Shown here piece by piece: positions 55,913 to 64,000 of a stretch of 64,000 nucleotides of DNA; position 1 is the first letter of the stretch; every line of letters begins with the position of its first letter. A model generated the notes under the pieces. The model made no database searches and was not told where the DNA came from. It worked only from the letters and a program-made list of their open reading frames with translations. Origin of the DNA: JAAYZX01 sp040770645 (GTDB taxonomy: Bacteria; Actinomycetota; Thermoleophilia; RBG-16-64-13); contig JAXGIS010000001.1 of assembly GCA_040770645.1 (NCBI GenBank), forward strand, positions 62,001 to 126,000. Direction: 5' to 3'. The translations under genes were made by a program, and so were the position numbers.

Positions 55913-56815
55913 CCAAGTTCATCGACGATCACAAAGAGACGTTTCGGGGTCGAGCCGATGTGCGCCGTTCTGCCCATCGCCCCCGCCACCTACTACGCCG
56001 CCAAGACTCGGCCTCCCTCCATGGCGCGCACTCGCTGACCAGGAGCTGGAGGCGGAGATCAAGCGCATCTACGACGCCAACCACGGCGTCTACGGCGTGC
56101 GCAAGGTCTGGAAGCAACTCCACCGCGAAGGACGACCGGTGGCCAGATGCACCGTCACCCGTCTCATGAGAAAACTCGGCCTGCGCGGCGTCGTCCGGGG
56201 CAAGACCTGGAAGACCACTAAGCCCGACACCTCTTCCCCCGGCCGGCCGACCTCGTCGACCGCCGGTTCACGGTCACGGCCCCCAACCGGCTGTGGGTGG
56301 CTGACCTGACCTATGTGAGGACGTGGAGGCAGGACCTATGCCGCCTTCGTCATGGACGCCTTCTCTCGCCGCATCCTGGGCTGGCAGACCTCGACCACAC
56401 TGAGGACCGACCTGGCTCTCGATGCCCTGGAGATGGCTCTCTGGACCCGAAGGGAAAAGGACGTGACCAGCGTCGTCCACCCTCATAGTGATCGCGGCGT
56501 CCAATACCTTTCCATCCGCTAGCACCGAACGGTTGGCCGAAGCCGGCGTCGTCACCTCCGTCGGGAGCCGTGGTGACAGCTATGACAACGCTCTCGCCGA
56601 GTCCATCATCGGCCTGTACAAGACCAGAACTCATCAGGAAGCGAGGTCCCTGGAAGACGTTAGACGACGTCGAATACGCCACCTTGGAATGGGTCGACTG
56701 GTTCAACCATCGCCGACTTCTCGAACTCCTATCGGCCACTTACCGCCGCGGAACTGGAAGAGATGTTCTATCGTGGAGAAGTCCCTGCAGATGAGGCCGG
56801 ACTCAAACAACTGAG
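55909..56815 (+). pseudogene. IS3 OrfB transposase (DDE integrase core), frameshifted
   Basis: Starts MTKFIDDHKETF, overlapping OrfA by ATGA. HTH_21 region AEIKRIYDANHGVYGVRKVW, then the rve core with the DDE residues in WVADLTYVRTW (D), HSDRGVQYLS (D) and SYDNALAESIIGLYK (E), followed by WVDWFNHRRLLE. Breaks lie near 55950, 56240, 56325, 56485, 56630 and 56735. All catalytic residues survive in sequence. Confidence 0.82.
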
Positions 56816-57026
56816 CTCACCGAACCCGGGCGTCTAGGCGTATATTGTGTGGAGGCTCCGGGGAGAGTGAGGCAACAACGTACGATGCCGGGACAGGGGT
56901 AGACCTCTGCTCTCTTGACACCGACCCGAGCGTCACGGGCGGCCGGGCACCATGTCGGGCCCACCGTACCGTCTTCGGCCGCAAGTTGCAGCCGTGAGTT
57001 GGCCAAGTAACGAGGAGGCGCCGGTG

Positions 57027-59319
57027 ATGCAGGGATTCAAGATGCAGGCGTTGCCGACCTGGGCGAGCCAGGGCATGACGCGATCGGCTTGTGCACGTGG
57101 CGTTCGAACCTGGGGCTGCGGCGGGTGTGGCGAAATCCTTCCTCTCTCGGTACTCCTGTCGGCTCTTGTCGTGCTCTTGGTGGTGGCGGTGGCGGCCCGG
57201 CGCAGGGTGCCACCAGTGAGTTGTTCACCGACGTGCCCGATGGCCACCCCTACGCCGCCGCCATCGAGCAGCTCTACTACTCCGAATCATCGTGGGCTTT
57301 GAGGACCGCAGCTTTCGTCTCGAGGCCGACGTCAACGCATGCAGTTCACCAAGATGCTGGTGCGGGCTCTGGGCGACTTCATCCTCTCGGAGGCGATCTT
57401 TGCCCTTCCCGGACGTGTACCGGGGCTCTGAGCTCGACTTCTACCCCGACAACTACATCGCCGTCGCCGCTCGAGCCGGAATCACCAGAGGCTACCCCGA
57501 AGGCACTTTCCGACCGTCCGCGCCCATCGCCCGCGCCCAGGTCATCACCATGGTGGTGCGGGCGTTGCAGCACCGCTACCCGGGCCTGCTCGCAGCTCCG
57601 TCCGCCGTCTCTCCCTGGGGAGGCGCCGAGGGCATACACACGCCTCAGGTGGCGCTGGCCCAGGCCGAAGGGCTGCTGGAGGGCCTGCCTCTGAAGACAC
57701 TGGATCCCTGGGGGCCCATGACCCGGGGGGAAGTGGCCCAGATCACGAGCAACCTGCTGGCCAAGCTGTGGACACTCGGTCCCGACGCCGCCGAGCCTGA
57801 CGAGACCGCGGATCAGGCCCGGCTATATGAGGTGGGTTCGGGCTGGCGAGTGGGCACTCTCGACCCGGGTTACGACACGGACTGGATCCGCTTTGCGACC
57901 GTCCCGGGTCACACCTACCGGGTACACTTCGTGTTGAATGACTTTGGTTTTTGGGACTTAGCGCTCTTCAGTGGGACGAACGCAGCCGATGCGGTCGAGT
58001 TGCACGACAATCGAATCTGGACCCGAGACCCTCGGAGGGCGGTGATGGTATTCCAGGCTACGGCCCAGTCGGCGCTGTTCCGCATGTGCTCCGTTGAATC
58101 GCCGGGAGGCGATGGCCATCCCGGCGGTCCCACCATCTGCGCCTATCACGTCATGGTGGAGGAACCTACAGTTCATGGTCTCAGCGGGCGGGCGGTCGAT
58201 GTGCATGGCAATCCGCTGCAGGGCATCACCGTGCGCGCGTGGGAGGAGTCCGGGCTATCACCGGAGGCCACTACCGTCACCGGCGTCGACGGCTCTTACC
58301 GATTCTCGTCCCTCCTGGCCGGGGTCTTCCGCGTGGAGGCTACCGGCGCCGGCTACCTCTCCTCCGTCTACTCAGGGCCGGCGGCCGTTGTGGGAGCTGG
58401 TGTCGATGTGCGGGGAAGAGATGTCTCAGGCGTGGATTTGGCCCTGCGGGAGGCGGCTGCGGTGCGTCTGTTGGTGGTCGACGAGAGAGGAGGCCGGCGG
58501 CAGTGCGCCACTCTCCGGTTCGGGGATGAGACCTTCGGGCCTGATGTAGAGGGGCCACCCATATGGCCGGAATGGCCGGAGATCTATGTCTTCTCCAACT
58601 TGGCCGCCGGCGATTACGAGGTCAATGTAGGTTATGGTGCTCATTCTTTCTCGGATCCCAGTTTGTCTGAGTTTGAGTTCTCCTGGCCCGAGCCGATTGG
58701 ATCGCTGGCCTTCTCACTGGGCGAAGGCGAGACGCGGGACATCGCTCTGCAAGTGCCGCCGCTGGATTTGAACCATCCTCGCGAACTTGCCCAGCACATC
58801 ATCCTGCGCGGGTTCTGGCTCGACTTCTCCTCAGGGGGCACTATGATCTTTCTGCCTGCCAGGCTCCCCTCAGGTTGGCACCTGGCTCCCGAGATCCTGG
58901 GCGACGTTGTTCGGGAGGAGAGCCCTTGGGTCCATCGCGGTACCGTGGTTGATTCTGACGGGATCACCACTCACCCCTACATGTACGATGTCGCCTACAC
59001 GGATGGGGACTCTCTCGTATTCGTCAGCTTCAGCATCGACGGCGCCGTGGGCCATCTGCCCTTTGACCGGTCGGGCCGGTTGGAGACCAGCCAGAGCGAG
59101 ATCAAGGTGCCCCAGTTTCTCTGGGGTAGCCTGTGGGGAGAATATAACCCCGCACCGCTGTGGGAGCGACACGTGTGGCCCCAGACTGTGGTGTATGCCA
59201 CGCCGCCGTCCCCATGGCTATCCCCCCGCCCAGTCATCTCTGTCAGCGGTGGGTGCGCAGACGAGGCTGTGGTGCGGGATATCGTGGAGAGCATGCGGTG
59301 TTGGGCGATCTCGGATTGA
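57027..59319 (+). CDS. SLH-domain surface protein with carboxypeptidase-regulatory-like domain (N-terminal frameshifts)
   Basis: ATG 57027 has GAGGAGG 8 bases ahead. A signal-like segment (LSVLLSALVVLLVVAVAA) is followed by SLH repeats: ELFTDVPDGHPYAAAIEQLY, PDVYRGSELDFYPDNYIAVA and ITRGYPEGTFRPSAPIARAQ, and a third segment ending TRGEVAQITSNLLAKL. Then a beta-sandwich region (WRVGTLDPGYDTDWIRF), and a carboxypeptidase-regulatory-like repeat (LSGRAVDVHGNPLQGITVRA, VTGVDGSYRFSSLLAGVFRV). The C-terminal third is unknown. Frame breaks near 57200, 57288 and 57335-57400 are needed in the SLH part; from about 57400 to the stop the frame is clean. A wall-anchored surface protein. Confidence 0.8.
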
Positions 59320-59375
59320 GGAGTTAGTCTGTGCTGGCAGTTCAAAGCAGGAAGCTGATCAAGGAGGCTGAGCAG

Positions 59376-60080
59376 ATGAGCACGTTTCTTCTGGTGCACG
59401 GGGCCTGGCACGGCGGCTGGTGCTACAAACGCGTGGCCGAGCAGTTGCGGGCCCTGGGACACGGGGTCTACACGCCAACCTGCACGGGGCTAGGGGAGCG
59501 CTCGCACCTCTTCCATCGCGATCTCGACCTCGAGTCCCACATCCTGGACATCATGAACGTGATCAAGTGGGAGGAGTTGGACGACTTCGTTCTGGTGGGC
59601 CATTCGTGGGGTGGGATGGTTATCACGGGTGTGGCGGACCGTATCCCTGAGAAAGTACGTCGCTTGGTCTATCTGGACGCTTTCGTCCCAGAGAACGGCA
59701 AGTCGGAGATAGACTACCTACCAGAAGAGTTGGTGGCGGCCATGCAGGCCGACGCTGCTGCCTTCGACAACGGGACTCGCCCCATCCCTGCGGAGGCTTT
59801 TCATGTCAACGAGAAAGACGTTGCTTGGGTCAACCAGATGTGCGTGATGCACCCTCTGAAATCGATGGCGCAACCGATACACTTGACGGGCGGAATCGAT
59901 AGATTGCGAAACAAGCGCGTATACATATACAACGAAGGCTTTGCGGAGGGTCCGTTCAAGCAGTTCTACGATGCGCTGGTAAACGATCCTGCTTGGATCA
60001 CCTACAAGACACCGGCAGGCCACGATGTCATGCTTGATATGCCGGACGAAGTGGTTCGCATTCTGCTTGAAGTAGCTTGA
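59376..60080 (+). CDS. alpha/beta hydrolase (esterase-like)
   Basis: 234 residues. MSTFLLVHGAWHGGWCYKRV contains the oxyanion region, GHSWGGMV the nucleophile Ser, DAFVPENG the acid region, and AGHDVMLDMPDEV the His. Strong AAGGAGG 9 bases ahead of ATG 59376. It resembles plant methylesterase-like and pyrethroid-hydrolase-like bacterial esterases. First of a four-gene rightward group that includes an acyl-CoA ligase and a transporter. Confidence 0.88.
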   Translation: MSTFLLVHGAWHGGWCYKRVAEQLRALGHGVYTPTCTGLGERSHLFHRDLDLESHILDIMNVIKWEELDDFVLVGHSWGGMVITGVADRIPEKVRRLVYLDAFVPENGKSEIDYLPEELVAAMQADAAAFDNGTRPIPAEAFHVNEKDVAWVNQMCVMHPLKSMAQPIHLTGGIDRLRNKRVYIYNEGFAEGPFKQFYDALVNDPAWITYKTPAGHDVMLDMPDEVVRILLEVA

Positions 60081-60154
60081 TAGGCGCGGGATCACGGGCG
60101 GCGGACGGACAGCGGGCCGAGGGGTCGGATGCCGCGTAAGGGAGGGTGAGGCCT

Positions 60155-61859
60155 GTGAGGAACCACCAAGGTCGGATTGATGACCTGCGGAGCGTGTGGG
60201 GCCCCGCCGGCCCGTGGGATGGCCCGGGGGTTCCGCTGCACGCGGTGTTCGCATACGGCGGAGCATCATCCCGACAAACCCGCCATTGTCTGCGAGGGCA
60301 AGAGGTGGTCTTACCAAGAGACCGACGACCTCGTGCGCCGGGCGACGGCGGCGCTCCGGGGGCGAGGACTGCGCCCGGGAGACCGTTGCGCCATCGCAGC
60401 TCAGAACAGCCCCGAACTGATTGTGCTGTTCTATGCGCTCGCTTCTGCAGGGTGCATCACCGTTTGGGTGAACCCGGGGTATCGGGGGAGCGAGCTCCTG
60501 TTTCCGCTCGAGAATACGGGTGCACGTGTCTTGTTGGTTGATGGTCCGGGGCCGGTTCTGGAGCAAGTGGCCGAGGCCAAGCGCGCGGGGGAACTGGCCC
60601 AGTTGGAGAGAGTCATTGTCCGAGGTGAAGGTGAACGCCGAGACTCCGGCGAAGCGGCCGCAGACCGTTGGGGCTGTGTAGGGCTGGAAGTAGAGCCTTG
60701 GTCGGCTTTCATTGCGAGCGGCCCGCCCGAATTGATGCAACCAGTGGAGCCGAGGGACGATGACTACGTGATGGTCATCCACACCTCGGGCGCCACCGGG
60801 ATTCCGAAGGGAGCTCCGTCCACCCACGGCCAGGTGGTGGAGCAGGGTTTCCACTACGCCCGGGCCATGCGGAACGGCCCGGATGATGTGTTCTTGGGCG
60901 CGCTGCCGATGTTCCACTCCTTCGGTTTCATCTGCCTACTCATCCAGCCCTTCCAGTTGGGTGCCACTCTGGTGGTGATGCCCCAATGGGATACGGGTGC
61001 GGCACTACGACTCATTGCGGAAGAGAGAGTAACCGTGCATCCGGCGGCTCCGACCAACTACCTTCTGGAGATGGCACACCCTGACTTTGCGCTTAGCGAT
61101 CTGTCCTCGCTCAGGGCCGGGCTGATTTCCGGATATGTCCCTCCCCGTGAGATATTCACGCAGATCGAGGCCGGGTACCCCGGCATGTGGCTGTGCAACT
61201 TCTGGGGTTCGTCGGAAACCGGGCCGGGTCTGATCAGCCCGTTCGACTCTCCGCCCGAGAAACGATACCTGACTGTGGGTCGCCCGGTACTGGGAGAGGA
61301 GGCCCGTATCGTCGATCCGGAGACCGGCCACGCGGTTCGTGTGGGTGAACCCGGTGAACTCCAGGTTCGAGGCCCCAACGTGATCCGCGAGTATTGGAAC
61401 GACCCGGAGGAGACTCACCGGCATCTGGAGCCGGACGGCTGGTTCCACACGGGGGATTTGGCTCGAGCTGATGAAGACGGCTTCTTCACGATTGTGGGCC
61501 GACTCAAGGACCAGATCAACCGGGGCGGTTTGAAAATCACCCCTCATGATCTGGAGGTGGAGATAGAGAAGTATCCGGGCGTGAGCCAAGTCTGCGTCAT
61601 CGGGATCCCGAATCCGGTTCTGGGTGAAAGCATTTGTGCCTGTGTGATCCCTCAAGCGGGTGCTCACGTGGATCTTCAGGAACTCCGTGCTTTCTTGTCA
61701 CAGCGCGTGGCCCGCAACCACCTGCCGGACGAGCTCTGTCTTCTTGATGAGTTCCCGAAGCTCAGTGGAGGCGTCAAGATCGACAAGTACGGTCCGCGGG
61801 GGCTCCGCGCGATCGTGTTGGCGAGGCAAGATCGGCAGGTCTTCCGGAAACCGAGGTAG
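60155..61859 (+). CDS. acyl-CoA synthetase / AMP-dependent ligase (one frameshift)
   Basis: About 568 residues. ANL-superfamily motifs: HTSGATGIPKGAP (phosphate loop, with Ala for the usual Thr), NFWGSSETGPGL, GWFHTGDLARADEDGFF, IVGRLKDQINRGGLKITPHDLE, and a C-terminal Lys in GGVKIDKYGPRG. The N-terminal part (DDLRSVWGPAGPWDGPGVPL) is in another frame; a shift near 60258 joins it to AEHHPDKPAIVCEGKRWSY. GTG 60155 has GGGAGG 10 bases upstream. It activates a carboxylic acid with ATP and CoA; substrate unknown. Confidence 0.87.
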
Positions 61860-62056
61860 GGACAGATCCCAAAGATGCCGCGTGGCGGGATGGCGGCCCC
61901 TCGGTCCGTCGGGGCCCGCTGTTCGCGCGGCAGCGATATCGACGCCGGCCTCGCCACGTGTCGCGGCGAGGGGTGGCCCGGGTCCCCTGGTTGGAGATTG
62001 TGGGCCCGGAACCCCGTTTATCAGGAAGTGACTATTTGAATCAGCCCGCCTCTCCC

Positions 62057-63571
62057 ATGTTGAATGGCGAGTTGCGACGGCAACGCTGGCGAGTGCTCAG
62101 CCTTACTTCCATAGGCATGTTCATGGGTACGCTCGATGGCACCATCGTGGCCGTGGCCCTGCCCGTGCTCAGCCCGGCGTTGCGCCTAACCTACTCAGAG
62201 GCCCTGTGGGTGCAGGCAGCCTATCTGTTGGCGGTCAGTGTCTTTCTCATACCTTTGGGTCGTGTGGCCGATCGGCACGGCCGCATGCGTCTATATCTGG
62301 TCGGCATCGGGATCTTTGGCGTGTTTTCTCTGGCCTGCTCCCTTGCCACCAACGGAATCCTACTAATAGTCGCCCGCTGCCTTCAGGGACTGGGTGCGTC
62401 TTTCACCGCAGCCACCTCTCCGGCGTTGGTCACGGAGGCTTTTCCACCGGAGCAGAGGGGCCGCGGGTTGGGATTGAACGCCAGCGCCGGCTTCCTGGGG
62501 CTCATGGCCGGCCCTCCTCTGGGTGGTTTTATTGTTACGCACGCCGATTGGCGTTGGATTTTTCTCATCAACGTGCCCATCTCCATTCTCACTCTGGCCA
62601 ACGGCTGGCTTCTCATGCGCACCCAGAAACGGGAACAGGAGGACGCTGCAGGACGTAGTCACCCGGGCGTTGCGGGTCATGGGCCGGTACGGGCCGAGGG
62701 GATCCGCATCAGAGATATTATGGACTGGCCGGGTATCGCCCTGCTTTCCACCTCCCTCGTAGCGCTGGTGGTGCCGCTCACCTTCGTTCCGTTTTGGGGA
62801 TGGCTGAGCGCACCCACCTTGGGGTTGCTGGCAGCTTCGGTGGTGTTACTGACCGCTTTCTGCATTGTGGAAGGGAGGGTTGCAAATCCTGTACTCGATT
62901 TGAGGCTGGTGCGCCGTAATCGAGCTTTTGCTGCAGGCAGCCTCGCCGCCCTTCTCAACTTCGCGGCCAGCTACGGCGTAACAGTATTCACCGCGGTCTT
63001 TCTGGAAGTGGCTCAGGGATCATCTGCGCAACGTGCCGGGTTGCTTCTGCTCATTCAACCTGTGTTCATGGCCGGTCTGTCCCCGGTTTTCGGTTTCGTG
63101 TCTGATCGCATTGGCTCGCGCATCCCTGCCACGGGCGGCATGCTTGTGGCAGCGGCCGGCATGGTTCAACTGGGCTGCCTACCCGCTTCGAGCCCCGCAT
63201 GGCGTATTCTTCTGGCTCTCGGTACCGTCGGATTGGGCATGGCTGCGTTTGGGTCACCCAACACCTCTGCGGTGATGGGCTCGGTGGAGCGATCGCAGCT
63301 CAGCCTGGCCGCAGGGTTTCTCGGTACGGTGCGGACGGTTGGGCAGAGCGTCTCTGTGGCGTTGCTCGGTGCTATAACCGCCTCCGGTCTGGGTCCCACC
63401 GGAGGCCGAGTTCTCTTCCTCGGCGAGGAGGCGAGCCGGCAAGCCGTACAATCCTTTGCAGCCGGTTATCGAACCGCGATGTTTTTGTCGGCGGGCATCG
63501 CCGTTGCGGCAGCCGTCGTCTCGCTGGTACGGGGGCCTCGACAAACGGGCGGGGATAACAGTGCTGGATGA
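62057..63571 (+). CDS. MFS transporter, DHA2 (drug:H+ antiporter) type
   Basis: About 504 residues and 14 predicted membrane helices. Motif A-like GRVADRHGRMRLYLVG follows helix 2; SIGMFMGTLDGTIVAVALPV is helix 1 with the LDxTIVNVALP-type DHA2 signature. I start at ATG 62057 (MLNGELRRQRW); a longer in-frame reading to 61958 has a polar, non-conserved head. Exports or imports a small molecule, perhaps connected to the acyl-CoA ligase and nitrilase genes next to it. Confidence 0.85.
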   Translation: MLNGELRRQRWRVLSLTSIGMFMGTLDGTIVAVALPVLSPALRLTYSEALWVQAAYLLAVSVFLIPLGRVADRHGRMRLYLVGIGIFGVFSLACSLATNGILLIVARCLQGLGASFTAATSPALVTEAFPPEQRGRGLGLNASAGFLGLMAGPPLGGFIVTHADWRWIFLINVPISILTLANGWLLMRTQKREQEDAAGRSHPGVAGHGPVRAEGIRIRDIMDWPGIALLSTSLVALVVPLTFVPFWGWLSAPTLGLLAASVVLLTAFCIVEGRVANPVLDLRLVRRNRAFAAGSLAALLNFAASYGVTVFTAVFLEVAQGSSAQRAGLLLLIQPVFMAGLSPVFGFVSDRIGSRIPATGGMLVAAAGMVQLGCLPASSPAWRILLALGTVGLGMAAFGSPNTSAVMGSVERSQLSLAAGFLGTVRTVGQSVSVALLGAITASGLGPTGGRVLFLGEEASRQAVQSFAAGYRTAMFLSAGIAVAAAVVSLVRGPRQTGGDNSAG

Positions 63572-63649
63572 TTGGGCAGAATGCTGATGACAGACGGGTA
63601 GCCGGCCCAGCGTGTGAAGGCGGGTCCCAACGTGGAGGAATGGGCATCG

Positions 63650-64000
63650 ATGAGCAGGTCTTTGAAAGTGGCTGCAGTGCAGATCGCTCCGGTCTTGGGA
63701 AATACGCGTGCAAACGTGGACGACTGCCTTCACCGCCTGCACGAATGTGCCGACGGGGGTGTTGAACTTGTCGTTTTCCCGGAGTGTTGCCTAACAGGGT
63801 ATGCGTACGATAGTCGCGACGACGTACACCGTGTTGCTGAGGAAGTGTCTGGGGACGCCGTGCAGGCAGTGGCGGCGGCATGCCGTGAGAGGGAATCGGC
63901 GCGGTGGTTGGCTTTCTGGAGAGAGACGGGGACCGGATCTACAACTCCATTGCGTTGATAGAAGCGGATCGGGACATAACCATCTATCGCAAGACGCATC
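63650..64000 (+). CDS. carbon-nitrogen hydrolase (nitrilase superfamily), N-terminal part with one frameshift
   Basis: Starts LKVAAVQIAPVLGNTRANVD, then VELVVFPECCLTGYAY containing the catalytic Glu. A one-base shift near 63893 gives IGAVVGFLERDGDRIYNSIA and the catalytic-lysine segment IYRKTH at the edge. The catalytic Cys lies beyond the window. GGAGGA is upstream. It is an amidase or nitrilase; the substrate cannot be judged. Confidence 0.85.

Larger units (their letters stand above)
55556..56836 (+). mobile_element. IS3-family insertion sequence, frame-damaged
   Basis: About 1.28 kb. The left end begins TGAACCGCACCGGGTTTTTG; the right end carries a degraded inverse (AACCCGGGCG), near 56836. 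Inside are an OrfA (about 55612-55912) and OrfB (55909 to about 56815), each with several frame breaks. It lies inside an SLH gene read in the opposite direction. TGTAT/CGTAT flank the ends, but the target duplication is unclear. Confidence 0.85.

Overview
The window is about 62 to 65 percent GC by eye and densely packed, with many four-base stop/start overlaps. The gene set suggests an uncultivated anaerobic bacterium, most likely of the Actinomycetota. Supporting points are a class E sortase, a long type 2 isoleucyl-tRNA synthetase behind a T-box leader, a MoxR/DUF58/transglutaminase cluster, an actinobacterial-looking IS3 element, a rotary V-type ATPase and a selenocysteine (selA-selB-selC) locus. 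The placement is inference from gene content, not a phylogeny.

Layout. 1-3559: an unknown gene running off the left edge, a VanW-type envelope protein and a DegV fatty-acid-binding protein. 3550-7553: a P-type cation ATPase with a structured leader and a 4Fe-4S protein. 7997-9588: a second DegV gene overlapping plsY. 9831-15534: a three-subunit flavin/iron-sulfur amine or imino-acid dehydrogenase, then two flavodoxin-like proteins and a cysteine hydrolase on the other strand. 15536-21197: cell-surface genes (polysaccharide deacetylase, cyclophilin, large membrane protein, glycosyltransferase, GtrA). 21250-25557: mtaB, dtd, a PHP phosphatase and two TPR proteins. 25566-29080: ileS with its T-box. 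29288-34545: a hypothetical protein, MoxR, DUF58 and a transglutaminase membrane protein. 34552-42937: a MetE-like protein and a V-ATPase operon of the spirochaete/chlamydia order (E, DUF2764, A, B, D, I, K). 42965-49014: an IMPase-like phosphatase, a HEAT-like membrane protein, a PHP tyrosine phosphatase, a sortase, a MarR regulator and a polyprenyl synthase. 49035-53848: selA, selB, an ABC ATPase and tRNA-Sec. 54126-59319: two S-layer-homology (SLH) proteins flanking an IS3 element that truncates one of them. 59376-64000: an esterase, an acyl-CoA ligase, an MFS transporter and a carbon-nitrogen hydrolase running off the right edge.

How the genes may work together. DegV plus PlsY could feed exogenous fatty acids into phospholipid synthesis. 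The V-ATPase c subunit carries ligands typical of sodium-binding rings. The selenocysteine genes supply everything needed to decode UGA except SelD, which is not in the window, and no selenoprotein gene was found here. Sortase, SLH proteins, VanW, deacetylase and glycosyltransferase genes point to an elaborate cell envelope.

Data quality matters when reading this annotation. At least a dozen otherwise conserved genes carry single-base frameshifts, several at short homopolymers. There are two long G/C homopolymer tracts (29381-29426 and 51159-51207), and the 3' end of one oxidoreductase gene is a scrambled near-repeat. Most of these look like sequence or assembly errors rather than pseudogenes. 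Genes built across such shifts are given as one feature and marked.
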